This document shows, piece after piece, positions 7,714 through 17,679 of a DNA stretch of 64,000 nt. The notes under the pieces are model-generated. The model ran no database searches. It was not told the DNA's origin and saw only the letters and a list, made by a program, of their open reading frames with translations. The position numbers and the translations under genes are program-made. Each line of letters opens with the position of its first letter. The stretch's first letter is position 1. This stretch comes from Haloarcula ordinaria. Lineage in GTDB: Archaea > Halobacteriota > Halobacteria > Halobacteriales > Haloarculaceae. The stretch is from assembly GCF_029338275.1 (NCBI RefSeq), contig NZ_CP119789.1, positions 1,550,001 through 1,614,000 of the forward strand, given 5' to 3'.

Positions 7714-9576
7714 ATGACGGCCACACAGGGGAACCTCGCCAGTCTCTCCCGGTTCATCTTCCGGGCGCCGAACTGGTACTCGAGCCTCACGTTCGCCCTG
7801 CTTATCGCCGCGTTTACCGGTATCGCCGCCTTCGACTCCCGGTTCGTCCTCGACGACGCCTGGCAGGGGGTGTTCTACATCGGCATCCCGACGGCGATCG
7901 CCGGTGCCATCACGCCGTGGGTCGACCGTCGCTTCGGCGGGCAGTTGACGCCTAACCGCGCGTCGCTGCTCGCGCTCATCTGTGAGCTCATCACCATCGC
8001 GTTCCTCACTGTCGCAGGCGTTATCGCTCTCATCAGTCCCCAGCTCGGCCAGAACTTCGTCTTCGACACGCTACTGGTCGCGCTGGCCTCTATCTTCGCG
8101 TTCCGGCTGCTCATCCTGATGGCGGTCTCGCGCCACTCGCTGCTGCAGGCGGTCGTCCCGGCGAGCGTCCAGACGGTCGCCGCTGCGGGACTGCTGGCCA
8201 TCTACAGCGGTGCGACGGCGTTCATCCTGGACAACCCGATGCTCCGGGAGACGCTGGCCCGCGCCGAACAGGCCCCACCGGAGATTCAGGGACTGATTCC
8301 CGCGGACTTCGTCCTGCTCGCGGTCATCTGTGCGTTCTACGCGCTGGCCGTCTGGGTGTTCCTCGTCGTCATCGACCAGCCGTGGCGGTCGTCGCTGGGC
8401 GTCTCGGCCCTTGACTTCCTCAGGGGGTTCATCGGCCACATCGCCGAGGGCTCGGACGAACTGGAGGCGTTCTTCGAGGACATCGGCGAGGAGGCGCTCG
8501 TCCCGGTGACGGTCCTCTCGGTCCGCCGGTCGGACGGCGACGAGAAGGCTCGTTTCGTCCTCCCGATGATTCACCCGGGGCCGATGGGCGAAATCGGCGG
8601 GGGCAACCTCCCCAAACGGGTCGCCGACGACGCCGACGGGCTCGCCTTCCCGCCCCACGCGACCGCCGGCCACGATTTCAACCTCGTCACCGAGAAGGAA
8701 GTCGATACCATCCTCGAGACGGCCACGGCGGCCCACGAGACTATCGAGTACTCCGACGAGGCGACGACCGGCCACAGACTGACCGAGGGCGAGGCGACGC
8801 TGACCGGCCACTCGTTCGGTGACGACGCCTTCGTCGTCACCACGTACGCGCCCGGCTTCGCCGACGACGTCGCGTACGCGGTCGGCCTCTCGGCGATGTC
8901 GGAGGCCCGCTCGGGCGGCCTGGACGACGTCCTGCTGGTTGACGCACACAACAGCAACGACGGCCTGGAGGGCGAGGACCTGGGCCACGTCGTCCCAGGG
9001 AGCCAGCGCTCGTTCGACATGATATACGGCGCGGGCCGACTGGGCGATATCCTCTCGGACGCCGAGACGGGGACGCTCCGCTGTGGTGTCGCCTGGGACG
9101 AGACGCCGTGGGGTCCCGCGGACGGCATCGGCCCGCTCGGTATCCGGGTCTGTGTCTTCGAGGTCGGTGGCCAGACCACCGCCTACGTCCTCATCGACGG
9201 CAACAACATGGAACCGGGCCTGCGCGACCGCATCGTCGAGGCGGTCGATGGCGTCGACCTGGTGGAGGTGATGACCAGCGACACTCACATCGTCAACACC
9301 GTCGAGGCCGAGAACCAGGTCGGGCAGGCCCTTCCCCCGCAGGAGCTCTTCGCCATCGTCGACAACCTGGTCGACCGCGCCGTCGCCGACCTCGAACCGG
9401 TCGAGGCGGGGATGGCCAGCGAGACGGCCGAGGTGACCGTCTTCGGGAACGACCGCACGGAGACGCTCGCCTCGACGGCCAACGCGATGGTCTCGCTGGG
9501 CGGTGCGCTGGCCGCGGCGTTCATCCTCGCGGTGATGGCCGTCAGCGTCCTCATCTTCTTCGTCGCCGGCGTGTGA
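7714..9576 (+). CDS. DUF2070 family membrane protein
   Basis: The product is 620 residues. The first 230 residues carry about seven hydrophobic helices. A long soluble middle part follows with conserved HPGPMGEIGGGNLP, PPHATAGHDFN and LLVDAHN motifs, and a single C-terminal hydrophobic helix (about 590-616) ends the protein. This layout and the HPGP/DAHN motifs are those of DUF2070, an archaeal family of unknown function. The conserved His, Asp and Asn suggest a metal-dependent activity on the soluble side, which is inference. A TATA-like TTTTAAC at about 7680 precedes the ATG by about 33 nt. Confidence 0.9.
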   Translation: MTATQGNLASLSRFIFRAPNWYSSLTFALLIAAFTGIAAFDSRFVLDDAWQGVFYIGIPTAIAGAITPWVDRRFGGQLTPNRASLLALICELITIAFLTVAGVIALISPQLGQNFVFDTLLVALASIFAFRLLILMAVSRHSLLQAVVPASVQTVAAAGLLAIYSGATAFILDNPMLRETLARAEQAPPEIQGLIPADFVLLAVICAFYALAVWVFLVVIDQPWRSSLGVSALDFLRGFIGHIAEGSDELEAFFEDIGEEALVPVTVLSVRRSDGDEKARFVLPMIHPGPMGEIGGGNLPKRVADDADGLAFPPHATAGHDFNLVTEKEVDTILETATAAHETIEYSDEATTGHRLTEGEATLTGHSFGDDAFVVTTYAPGFADDVAYAVGLSAMSEARSGGLDDVLLVDAHNSNDGLEGEDLGHVVPGSQRSFDMIYGAGRLGDILSDAETGTLRCGVAWDETPWGPADGIGPLGIRVCVFEVGGQTTAYVLIDGNNMEPGLRDRIVEAVDGVDLVEVMTSDTHIVNTVEAENQVGQALPPQELFAIVDNLVDRAVADLEPVEAGMASETAEVTVFGNDRTETLASTANAMVSLGGALAAAFILAVMAVSVLIFFVAGV

Positions 9577-9637
9577 CGGGCCTCCGGCACCCGAGCGCGT
9601 CGAAGAGATAAGTTCGGTCCGCTCTTTGGCCTCCGGT

Positions 9638-10306
9638 ATGAAGCTATCCGACGCGCTCAAGAACAGTTTCCTCTCCGGATTGATCCTGATTACACCGCTG
9701 GTCGTGACGGTGTTGGTCCTCCGGGTGCTGGTCAACTGGTCGCTCATCTTCCTCAACCCGATCGTCGAGGGGACGCGGCTGACACAGTACACGGCGAACA
9801 TCGAAGTCGCCGCCCAGGTGCTGGCCGCCGTCCTCATCCTCCTGGCAATCACGACGCTCGGTTATCTCGCCCAGCGGAGCATCGGCCAGCACCTGTTCGG
9901 GAACATCGGCCGCGTGGTCAACATCATCCCGCTGGTCAACACCATCTACGCCAGCGTCCGACAGGTGGCGACATCGCTCGTCGAGCGGAAGACGAACTAC
10001 GACGGGGTCGCCCTCGTCGAGTACCCGCGCGAGGGCGTCTACGCCATCGGCCTCGTCACCGGGGACGCGCCGCCTTCGATGGAAGCCGTCGCCGAGGAGG
10101 AACTCTACGCCGTGTTCCTCCCCCACAGCCCCAACCCGACGGCTGGCCGACTCCTCTACCTCCCGGAGGACGAGGTCCACAAGATCGACATGAGCGTCCG
10201 GCGCGGGATGCGCCTCGTCGTGACGACCGGGATGGGCGAGGAGTCGGAGTCACCGCTCCTCCCGGAACTCGAGAACGGCGAGAAGAACGACATCGTCGAC
10301 ACATGA
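9638..10306 (+). CDS. DUF502 family membrane protein
   Basis: The product is 222 residues from the ATG at 9638. Two N-terminal hydrophobic helices (about 10-35 and 50-77) are followed by the signature IPLVNTIYASVRQV and a cytoplasmic beta-rich domain containing AVFLPHSPNPTAGRLLYLP. These are the hallmarks of DUF502, present in bacteria and archaea and of unknown function. The gene is 61 nt after the DUF2070 gene on the same strand, so the two may be cotranscribed. The C-terminus is acidic. Confidence 0.9.
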   Translation: MKLSDALKNSFLSGLILITPLVVTVLVLRVLVNWSLIFLNPIVEGTRLTQYTANIEVAAQVLAAVLILLAITTLGYLAQRSIGQHLFGNIGRVVNIIPLVNTIYASVRQVATSLVERKTNYDGVALVEYPREGVYAIGLVTGDAPPSMEAVAEEELYAVFLPHSPNPTAGRLLYLPEDEVHKIDMSVRRGMRLVVTTGMGEESESPLLPELENGEKNDIVDT

Positions 10307-10344
10307 GGCGGTCGTACTGCTCGTCGGTTCGCGTCGACAGAAGC

Positions 10345-10428
10345 GCCGAGGAGGAGATTTGAACTCCTGAGTCCGTGAGGACAGTTGCTCTCGAAGCAAC
10401 CGCCTTGGCCAGGCTAGGCTACCTCGGC
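10345..10428 (-). tRNA. tRNA-Ser (anticodon CGA)
   Basis: On the minus strand the 84 nt begin GCCGAGG and end CCTCGGC, forming a perfect 7-bp acceptor stem. The anticodon arm is GTTGC-TTCGAGA-GCAAC, giving anticodon CGA (reads UCG). A long variable arm marks it as class II, and the base after the acceptor stem is G, the serine discriminator. The T loop contains the GTTCAAATC core. CCA is not encoded and there is no intron. Confidence 0.97.
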
Positions 10429-10603
10429 TCACCCTATCGTTCCGCGCTGTTGTCTTTAGGGGTTTCGATTCCTGGCGGGCGGTCGGACGTCTCGGCGCCA
10501 TCGTCCGGGGGTGGCGCGACTCCGCTATCGGCGTACTACCTGTATTAAAACCGCAGTCCCAGTCCGGCCGAATATACCGCTCGAACAGGACTGAGCCGTT
10601 CTA

Positions 10604-11050
10604 TCAGGCGCTCGCGTTCAATCCCTCGAGGATCTCGACGAACGGCTCGCTCAGGTCGCTGTGGTGGTGGACCATCTTCCACTCACCGTCTTCCAGGCGA
10701 TAGACGTTGGTCGCCCGGTACTCGCCCTCGACCGGGGTGTCTGCGAGCGTCATGGACACGTTCTCCGTCGCGAGTTCGTACGCGATATCGCCGAAGACGC
10801 GAAGGACCTGGTCGCTTCGACTGATGGTCCCGTCCGTCGAGATGTCCGCGATAGACCCCCAGGGCTCTTTGACCTCGTCCCAGCCGACCTCTCGGCCGCC
10901 GATGGGGTGCATCGTCGTCACGTCGTCCGCGTGCGACCACGCGTCTGCCATCGCGCTCGCGTCACCGTTGGCCATCTGTTCCAGTGCCTCGTAGAATCGG
11001 TCGGACGCTGCTCGGACACCGGCTTCTGGCGCTGCTTGTTCTGTTGCCAT
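10604..11050 (-). CDS. SnoaL-like / NTF2-fold protein
   Basis: The product is 148 residues. A helical N-terminus with ASDRFYEALEQMANGDASAM is followed by DDVTTMHPIGGREVGW and strands ending in ATNVYRLEDGEWKMVHHHSD. This is the cone-shaped NTF2/SnoaL fold used by small ketosteroid-isomerase-like enzymes and by stress proteins with calcium/calmodulin kinase II association-like domains. The MVHHHSD end is typical of the SnoaL_3 type. The substrate is unknown. An AT-rich TATA candidate lies near 11090. It stands alone. Confidence 0.8.
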   Translation of the reverse strand: MATEQAAPEAGVRAASDRFYEALEQMANGDASAMADAWSHADDVTTMHPIGGREVGWDEVKEPWGSIADISTDGTISRSDQVLRVFGDIAYELATENVSMTLADTPVEGEYRATNVYRLEDGEWKMVHHHSDLSEPFVEILEGLNASA

Positions 11051-11173
11051 TGCAATAACCTCAGCGTACTAACACCTCCTGAGGGGATATACTGCTATCA
11101 CTGGTTGTGCACGGATACGGCCGTATCTCTCACCACTCAGATACCGGATTAGCACCCCGGCTCGACGTCCCGC

Positions 11174-12727
11174 TCACGAGTCGTCGTCCTCGTTCACGTC
11201 CCCGTATCCACCACCACCGGGCGTCTCGACGCGGACGGTCGTCCCGGCCTCGACGTCCCTGGTCACCTTCGCGCCGACTTCCGTCCCGTCGACGTAGTTC
11301 CGACCCGTGGCGCCGTCCGCCCCGCCCGCGAGTCCCCAGGGCGCGTGGCGGCGGCGCTCGGTCAACAGGGAGACTGTCGCGTCGGTCTCGACGGTGAGCT
11401 CGCGTATCAGGCCGTCGCCGCCGCGGTGTCGCCCGTCTCCGCCGCTCCCGTCTCGGAGGCTGTACTCCGCGACGCGCAGCGGGTAGGCGGCTTCCAGGGC
11501 TTCGACTGGCGTGTTCAGCGTGTTGGTCATCCCGACCTGGATGCCCGAGGGGCCGTCGGCCTCGCTGGTCGCACCCATCCCACCGCCGATGGTCTCGTAG
11601 TAGCTGAACGACGGGCCGCCGACGACGAGGTTGTTCATCGTCCCCTGCCCGGCCGCCGGGACACGCTCGGGGGCGGCGTCGGCGAGTGCCCGGAACACCA
11701 CGTCGGTGACGCGCTGGCTCGTCTCGACGTTGCCGCCGACGACGGCTGCCGGCGGCTTCGGGTTCAGCAGCGACCCCGGCGGGGCGTGGACCGACACCGG
11801 GTCGTAACAGCCCTGATTCGGCGGGACGTCGGGGTCGGTCACGCAGCGAACGACGTAGTAGACGGCGCTCTTGGCGACCGATAGCGGCGCGTTGACGTTC
11901 CCGTCGACCTGCGGGGCCGTCCCGGCGAAGTCCACGTCCAGGTGGGCGCCGTCGACGGTCACCGTCACCTCGATTGGGATGTCGGCGTCGGTGACGCCGT
12001 CGCCCTCCATGACGTCCGTGGCGGTGTAGGTGCCGTCGGGAATCTCGCGCAGTTCGGCCTCGACGCGGTTCCTGGAGTACTTGCGGACGGCGTCGAACGC
12101 CGCGAGCAGGCGGTCGCCGTGGTCGGCCAGCAGCTCCGCGACGCGGTCGGCCCCGCGGTCGTTGGCGGCGACCTGTGCCTGCAGGTCGGCCCGGCGCTCG
12201 GCCGGGCTGCGGACGTTCGCCGCGAGCAGGGCCCACACGTCCTCGCGGCGCTCCTCGTCCGCGACGAGCCGGAGCGGCGGGATGCGGACACCTTCCTGGT
12301 GTATATCCCGTGCGCCGGCCGGCATGCTCCCGGGGGCCATCCCGCCCACGTCGGCGTGGTGCGCGCGCGAGACGGCGTAGCCGACGATTTCGCCTGCGGG
12401 CGCGACGGGCGAGACGAGCGTCACGTCCGGCAGGTGGGTCCCGCCCTCGAACGGGTCGTTGAGGATGAACACGTCGCCGGGACGGGGGTCCTCGTCCCGA
12501 ACCGCGTCGACGGTCTCTGGCATCGCGCCCAGGTGGACGGGGATGTGCTCGGCCTGGGCGACCAGCCGACCGCCGGCGTCGAACAGCGCCGTCGAGCAGT
12601 CCCGGCGCTCGGTGATGTTCGGCGAGAACGCGCCGCGGACGAGCACCTCGCCCATCTCCTCGGCGACGCTCTCCAGTTGGTTACGGAGAATCTCGAGTTC
12701 CACGGCGTCGAGGTCGGGTGTGGTCAC
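11174..12727 (-). CDS. hyuB: Hydantoinase B / 5-oxoprolinase B-type subunit
   Basis: The product is 517 residues from the GTG at 12727. It matches Hyu[20 protein letters not shown] at the start, then [47 protein letters not shown] and the C-terminal [11 protein letters not shown] and TPGGGGYG. Together with HyuA it forms an ATP-dependent hydantoinase, oxoprolinase or acetone-carboxylase-type enzyme; the substrate cannot be read from sequence. The start overlaps the hyuA stop in GTGA, so the two are translationally coupled. A longer frame opening at 12778 is rejected because it would run deep into hyuA. Confidence 0.9.
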   Translation of the reverse strand: MTTPDLDAVELEILRNQLESVAEEMGEVLVRGAFSPNITERRDCSTALFDAGGRLVAQAEHIPVHLGAMPETVDAVRDEDPRPGDVFILNDPFEGGTHLPDVTLVSPVAPAGEIVGYAVSRAHHADVGGMAPGSMPAGARDIHQEGVRIPPLRLVADEERREDVWALLAANVRSPAERRADLQAQVAANDRGADRVAELLADHGDRLLAAFDAVRKYSRNRVEAELREIPDGTYTATDVMEGDGVTDADIPIEVTVTVDGAHLDVDFAGTAPQVDGNVNAPLSVAKSAVYYVVRCVTDPDVPPNQGCYDPVSVHAPPGSLLNPKPPAAVVGGNVETSQRVTDVVFRALADAAPERVPAAGQGTMNNLVVGGPSFSYYETIGGGMGATSEADGPSGIQVGMTNTLNTPVEALEAAYPLRVAEYSLRDGSGGDGRHRGGDGLIRELTVETDATVSLLTERRRHAPWGLAGGADGATGRNYVDGTEVGAKVTRDVEAGTTVRVETPGGGGYGDVNEDDDS

Positions 12728-14709
12728 GCGTTCCCCTCCAGACTGAGCGTCCCACGGTCGTCGACGGCCAACGACCACGCCGGCGGGACGACGACCGTGC
12801 TCTCACCGCCCTCGACGATGGCCGGACCCGACCGCTCGGTGCCGGGCGACAGCCCAGCCCAGTCGAGCACCGGCGTCTCGCGCCACGCGCCGTCGAAGCG
12901 GACCTCGCGCCGACCGGTGCGGGCTTCGGCCGTCGCCGCGTGCGACAGCGGCGGCATCTCGTGGTCGACGGTCGCCGTCGCCCGCAGTGTCACCACCTCG
13001 ACGGGCTCTTCGGCCAGGCGGTAGCCGTGGGCCCGCTCGTGGGCGGCGTGGAACCGGGCGGCGACCGTCGCGCGGTCGAAGTCCTCGATGACGACCCCGA
13101 GCTCGTAACTCTGCCCGGCGTACCGGCAATCGGCCTGGAAGGTGACCGTCGCCGCCCCGGGGTCGGCCGCGTCGTCCAACGCTTCGGCTGCGAGGTCACC
13201 GAGAACGTCTTCGACGGTCTCTGGGTCTGCCTCGTCCAGCCGTGTCCGGTAGGTTCGCGCGGCGTCGTGCTGTTCGTCGGCGGCCAGCAGGCCGAGCGCC
13301 GAGAGGACGCCGCTGGCTCGCGGAACCACGACGCGCTCGACGCCCAGGCGGTCGGCCAGCGCGGCGGCGTGCATCGGCCCCGCCCCGCCGAAGGCCGCGA
13401 TGGCGAACTCGCGGGGGTCGTGGCCCCGTTCGGCGGTCACGCTCCGGATGGCACGGGTCATCGTCGCGTTCGCGACGGTGTAGACTCCTTCGGCGGCTTC
13501 GAGCGCTCCCTCGAGGCCGGCGTCGGCAGCGAGCCGCTCCAGCGCCTCGTCCGCAGCCTCGACGTCGAGCTCGAGACCGTTCCCGAGCGTCGTATCGGCG
13601 CCCAGATACCCGAGTTCGAGCGCCGCGTCGGTCACCGTCGGGTCGGTGCCCCCCTTCCCGTAGCAGGCCGGGCCTGGGTCGGCGCCGGCCGACTGCGGAC
13701 CGACGCGAAGTGCGCCGCCCTCGTCGACCCAGGCGACAGAGCCGCCGCCCGCGCCGACCGTCTCGACGTCGACCATCGGAATGCGGACCGGGCGCCCGCC
13801 CACGTCCGCCTCGGTCGTCCGCTCGACGGTCCCGTCGCGCACCAGCGAGACGTCGCTGGAGGTCCCGCCCATGTCGAACGTGACCAGTCCCGCAGCGTCG
13901 TCGGGTTCGAAGACGCTGGCCCCGACCACACCGGCGGCCGGGCCCGAGAGCGCCGCTGTCACGGCGTTCTCCCGGACTGTCTCGACCGCGGCGATACCGC
14001 CGTTGGACTGCATCACCATCGGGGCCGGCAGGCCGCGGTCGTCGACGCCCGCTGACAGCCGTTCGAGGTACTCGTCGATGACCGGCGCCAGGCCGGCGTC
14101 GGCCACCGTCGTCGCCGTGCGCTCGTACTCCCGGAACTCCGCGAGCACTTCGTGACTGGCCGACACCGGCACATCGAGTTCTTCTCGGAGTATCTCGACA
14201 GTGCGGCGCTCGTTCTCCGGGTGGGCGTAGGCGTGGAGGAACGAGACAGCGACTGCCTCGGCCTCGATGTCGGCTGCCAGGTCACGGACGGCCTCGGGGT
14301 CGACCGCGCGTTCGATACTGTCGGTCGTCGCCCGTTCGTCGAGTTCGTGGCGGCGCTCGGCGGGGACCAGTGGTGCCGGCCGGTCCGAACTCGGGTCGTA
14401 GAGTGTCGGTCGGTCCTGGCGGCCGATGGCCAGCACGTCGCCGAACCCGGCGGTGGTGACCAGCGCCGTCTCGGCGACCCGTTCCTCCAGCAGCGCGTTC
14501 GTCGCGGCCGTCGTCGCGTGGCGGAAGGCATCGACGGCCGCGAGGTCGACGCCGGCCCGCTCGCAGGCCGTCTCGATGCCGTCGAGGACCCCCGTGTGCT
14601 GCGGGTTCGTCGTCGGCACCTTCGCCGTCGTCATCCCGCCGGGCGTCACCAGGACCACGTCGGTGAACGTCCCCCCGACGTCGACGCCCACCCGAACCGA
14701 ATCGTCCAT
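12724..14709 (-). CDS. hyuA: Hydantoinase A / 5-oxoprolinase A-type subunit
   Basis: The product is 661 residues from the ATG at 14709, beginning MDDSVRVGVDVGGTFTDVVL, the actin-fold phosphate-1 motif of HyuA. Later motifs include HATTAATNALLE, MQSNGG, SGPAAGV and FDMGGTSSDVSL, and the C-terminal half holds GHDPREFAIAAFGGAGPMHA. It supplies ATP-binding to the HyuAB enzyme. The open frame extends to 14982, but the family start at 14709 is clear. It is divergent from the oxidoreductase gene at 14795, with an 85-nt shared upstream region. Confidence 0.92.
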   Translation of the reverse strand: MDDSVRVGVDVGGTFTDVVLVTPGGMTTAKVPTTNPQHTGVLDGIETACERAGVDLAAVDAFRHATTAATNALLEERVAETALVTTAGFGDVLAIGRQDRPTLYDPSSDRPAPLVPAERRHELDERATTDSIERAVDPEAVRDLAADIEAEAVAVSFLHAYAHPENERRTVEILREELDVPVSASHEVLAEFREYERTATTVADAGLAPVIDEYLERLSAGVDDRGLPAPMVMQSNGGIAAVETVRENAVTAALSGPAAGVVGASVFEPDDAAGLVTFDMGGTSSDVSLVRDGTVERTTEADVGGRPVRIPMVDVETVGAGGGSVAWVDEGGALRVGPQSAGADPGPACYGKGGTDPTVTDAALELGYLGADTTLGNGLELDVEAADEALERLAADAGLEGALEAAEGVYTVANATMTRAIRSVTAERGHDPREFAIAAFGGAGPMHAAALADRLGVERVVVPRASGVLSALGLLAADEQHDAARTYRTRLDEADPETVEDVLGDLAAEALDDAADPGAATVTFQADCRYAGQSYELGVVIEDFDRATVAARFHAAHERAHGYRLAEEPVEVVTLRATATVDHEMPPLSHAATAEARTGRREVRFDGAWRETPVLDWAGLSPGTERSGPAIVEGGESTVVVPPAWSLAVDDRGTLSLEGNA

Positions 14710-14794
14710 ACCTCCCGTCGAAGGGCCGGCGTGAAAAACGCTCCTCACGCGGACCCGCGGCCGGCGGGACAGGGACCCCGGCGCCGCAAGAGAT

Positions 14795-15829
14795 ATGCCC
14801 GCTCCGGCGGACGACTCTGGGGTGACACGTTCATCGACACCGGTCCGCGTCGGCGTCGTCGGGTGTGGGTTCATCGGCCGGGCCGTCGGTGGGGAGTTCC
14901 GCCGGGACGACCGGGCAACCGTGGTCGCCATCACCGAGCCGGACGCGGAGACGCGGACGGACGCGGGAACGGAGCTGCGCATCCCGCCGAGGAATCGCTA
15001 CGGGGACTACGAGCGGATGCTCGTCGCGGCCGACCTGGACGCCGTCCTCGTCGCGACCCCCCACACCCTCCACTACGAGCAGGTCGTCGCGGCGATGGAC
15101 CGGGGCCTGCACGTCCTCTGTGAGAAGCCGCTCGCGACGGACCTGTCCCACGCAGAGGACCTGGCCGACCGCGCGGAGCGGGCCGACGAGGTGCTGATGG
15201 TCGGTTACCAGCGCCACCTCGAGGCCGGCTTCCGCGAGGCTCACACGCGGTGGGCGTCGGGCGACGCCGAGCCACGATTTATCACCGCCGAGATAACCCA
15301 GCAGTGGATCGAGGGCGTCAGTGGTACCTGGCGGCTCGACCCCGACTACTCCGGCGGCGGCTTCCTCTACGACACGGGGAGCCACATCCTCGACGCCATC
15401 TGCTGGACGACCGGCCTCGAACCGGCGTGGGTCGACGCCGAGATGACCTTCCACGACGACGCCGAGCGGGTCGACTCACGGGCGCTGCTCACCATCGGCT
15501 TCGACGGCAGCGCGACGGCGACCGTGTCGGTGTTCGGGGACGCTCCCGCCGTCCGCGAACACATCCACATCTGGGACGACGACGGCGCGGTGTACCTCGA
15601 CGGGCGGGAGTGGGAGCCCCGCCGATACCGCGAGGTCGACGGCGACAGCACTACGACGACGCCCTACATGCCCGAGAGCGGGTGGAACAAGGCCGGCGCC
15701 TTCCTCGACGCTATCGTCGAGGGTCGCGAGCCGCCGGCGACCGCACGCGACGCGCTCGTGGTGACCGCGATAACCGAGGCTGCCTACGAGTCTGCACGTA
15801 CCGGTGACCGCGTCACCCTCTCGCTGTAG
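14795..15829 (+). CDS. Gfo/Idh/MocA family NAD(P)-dependent oxidoreductase
   Basis: The product is 344 residues. The Rossmann start is VGVVGCGFIGRAVG (about 18-31). The family EKP motif appears as HVLCEKPLATDLSHA (Lys essential for catalysis in relatives), and a C-terminal alpha/beta domain carries GGGFLYDTGSHILDAICWTTG with the conserved D and H. It probably oxidises or reduces a sugar or inositol-like substrate; the specific one is unknown. ATG at 14795 is used; GTG at 14822 is a possible shorter start closer to the Rossmann strand. It is divergent from hyuAB. Confidence 0.88.
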   Translation: MPAPADDSGVTRSSTPVRVGVVGCGFIGRAVGGEFRRDDRATVVAITEPDAETRTDAGTELRIPPRNRYGDYERMLVAADLDAVLVATPHTLHYEQVVAAMDRGLHVLCEKPLATDLSHAEDLADRAERADEVLMVGYQRHLEAGFREAHTRWASGDAEPRFITAEITQQWIEGVSGTWRLDPDYSGGGFLYDTGSHILDAICWTTGLEPAWVDAEMTFHDDAERVDSRALLTIGFDGSATATVSVFGDAPAVREHIHIWDDDGAVYLDGREWEPRRYREVDGDSTTTTPYMPESGWNKAGAFLDAIVEGREPPATARDALVVTAITEAAYESARTGDRVTLSL

Positions 15830-16240
15830 TCAGCCCCAGGTCCACTTGGAGTCGAGTGCGAACCGGTAGATGCCGGTCAGTGCGATGGCTACGGCGTTCG
15901 AGAGGAGATATCCGTGTCCGCCCCAGTCGACCAGCGCGAAGAGGATACCGAGTTGAATCGGAATCGCCGACCCGCGGACGAGATTCGTCTTCCCCACCCC
16001 GATGAAGTACTCCCTGAGTGTCGTGTGCCGGGAGCGGTGGAACGTCCAGAGGTTGTTGAGCACGTACTGGAAGATGATCGTGATCTCGATCGCGATGAGC
16101 GCGCCCACGAGGTAGTTCAGCCCGCCGAGGTCGACGAACGACCACAGGAGGGTCTGCTGGACACCGGCCGCTGTGAGGCCGACGAGAAAGAACCGAACGA
16201 GCGTGTCCGTTCGTATCGACGACCGAACAGCGTACGCCAT
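15830..16240 (-). CDS. GtrA family membrane protein
   Basis: The product is 136 residues with four hydrophobic helices: VRFFLVGLTAAGVQQTLLW, VGALIAIEITIIFQYVLNNLWTF, LGILFALV and LLSNAVAIALTGIYRFALDS. The FxxVG start, the N-x-x-W-T-F motif after helix 2 and the closing SKWTW are GtrA hallmarks. GtrA proteins help move or modify polyprenyl-linked sugars for cell-surface glycans. The gene lies 5 nt after the sulfatase-fold gene on the same strand and probably shares its transcript. Its stop is adjacent to the stop of the convergent oxidoreductase. Confidence 0.88.
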   Translation of the reverse strand: MAYAVRSSIRTDTLVRFFLVGLTAAGVQQTLLWSFVDLGGLNYLVGALIAIEITIIFQYVLNNLWTFHRSRHTTLREYFIGVGKTNLVRGSAIPIQLGILFALVDWGGHGYLLSNAVAIALTGIYRFALDSKWTWG

Positions 16241-16245
16241 CGTCG

Positions 16246-17679
16246 CTACTGGTAACCGAGCGCCCTTAGTCTTGCCGTTATCTCGTCCGACGCCTGTCCC
16301 CCATCGCCGTCTTCCGCGGTTCCGTCGTCCCCTTCGAGCAGTCGGTCGGCGTGTTCGGCGACGGCTCTCGAGAGGCGGTCGACAACCGGTGCCGGCGGTC
16401 GCTCGGCGGTCGTCTCCGCACGCAGGTCCCGCTGTTCGTCGGGGTCTGCCTCCCGGTCGTACAGCTCGTAGCGACCCGTGTCGGTGTGCTCGATGTAGGT
16501 CCAGCGCTCGTCCCGCGCGCTGAGGAGGAGCTCGCCGTCGTCGAGTCGCCGTGGAATCGGCTGACTCGTGACGCTCTCGCCGCGGACGGCTGCAGAGACG
16601 ACCGGGGACTGGTCCTCGAAGTCAGCGTCCGGAGACAGCGGCAGCACGGGCCCCTCCCACTCCGCAGCGGGCTCGACGCCAAGCAGGGCACAGACCGTCG
16701 GCGGAATCGCGTCGAGCCCGACCGGCTGGCTGACCGTACCACCCGTACCGTCCGGGTGCGAGACGAACAGCGGGACATCGATGAGCTCGCGATACAGCTT
16801 CGGGTAGTGCGCGAGGTGGCCGTGTTCGAGGAACTCCTCGCCGTGGTCGCCGGCGACGACGATGGCCGTCTCGTCGGCGAACCCCTCGTCGTCCAGCGTC
16901 TCGAGGATTCGCCCGACGCTGGCGTCGACCTGTCGTACGGTGGCCGCGTACAGCGTCTCGAGGGTCTCTAAGGTCCGCTCGTCGACGTCCCACCCCAACC
17001 CTGTCCGGACGTGGGAGCTGAGCATCCGGAAGAGGTTCAGCCGGGTGTCGGCCACCTCCCGGAGGTGTCGCGGCGCGGGGACGTACGGCGTGTGCGTGTC
17101 CATGTAGTGGACCCACAGGAAGAAGCCGTCCTCCGTCTCCTGGAGGAATCGGACCGCGTGGTCCTCCAGGTCGCCCATCCGCGAGATGTCGGCGAAGGGA
17201 CGGGCGTCCGACCCGCCCCGAAGGAACGTCGCCGCCCGGCGGAACGGCGACGTCGCCAGCTGGACCCACGCCTGGACCGTCGGGTGGGCCGCGAGGTACT
17301 TGCTGTAGCCGGCGCTGTCGACGAACGGTTCGAACTTGTCGAAGCCGCGGTCGTACCCCCACGGGTCGGTCAGAAACCCGTTGGCCGCGTTGAACCCCGC
17401 CGTCGCGAAGCCGGCCTCGGAGAGGCGTTCCGCGAGCGAGGGCGTCGACGCGAGGCCGATGTCGGGCCGTTCGGCGAACACCGGGCGGGACCCGAGGATG
17501 CTCGGGAACGAGAACGGCGTCCAGTTGCCCTGGGCGAGCGCGCCATCGAAGACGACACCCTCGTCGGCGAGCCCGTCGAGGACGGGCGAGACGCCGTTCT
17601 CGTTGCCGATGGCGTCGGCACGCAGGGAGTCGATGGTGACGAGAACGACGTTGCTGGCCGTGGACGTAGCCGATTGCAT
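16246..17679 (-). CDS. Sulfatase-fold (alkaline phosphatase superfamily) hydrolase or transferase
   Basis: The product is 477 residues. Metal-binding features are VTIDSLRADA (Asp about 17) and GDHGEEFLEHG (about residues 270-290). The nucleophile region reads NWTPFSFPSILG: Ser57 stands where sulfatases have the formylglycine Cys, and the usual Arg after PS is absent. It may therefore be a phosphoglycerol- or phosphoethanolamine-transferase-like or phosphodiesterase-type member. There is no signal peptide or membrane helix. Pairing with GtrA points to surface glycan or lipid decoration. Its ATG directly follows the stop of a 32-codon ORF (17680-17778). Confidence 0.82.
   Translation of the reverse strand: MQSATSTASNVVLVTIDSLRADAIGNENGVSPVLDGLADEGVVFDGALAQGNWTPFSFPSILGSRPVFAERPDIGLASTPSLAERLSEAGFATAGFNAANGFLTDPWGYDRGFDKFEPFVDSAGYSKYLAAHPTVQAWVQLATSPFRRAATFLRGGSDARPFADISRMGDLEDHAVRFLQETEDGFFLWVHYMDTHTPYVPAPRHLREVADTRLNLFRMLSSHVRTGLGWDVDERTLETLETLYAATVRQVDASVGRILETLDDEGFADETAIVVAGDHGEEFLEHGHLAHYPKLYRELIDVPLFVSHPDGTGGTVSQPVGLDAIPPTVCALLGVEPAAEWEGPVLPLSPDADFEDQSPVVSAAVRGESVTSQPIPRRLDDGELLLSARDERWTYIEHTDTGRYELYDREADPDEQRDLRAETTAERPPAPVVDRLSRAVAEHADRLLEGDDGTAEDGDGGQASDEITARLRALGYQ

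Noticed and set aside
8071..9852. 593-codon frame antisense to the DUF2070 gene
   Set aside because: The composition is Arg/Asp/Glu-biased with no domain, and it covers a well-supported gene on the plus strand.
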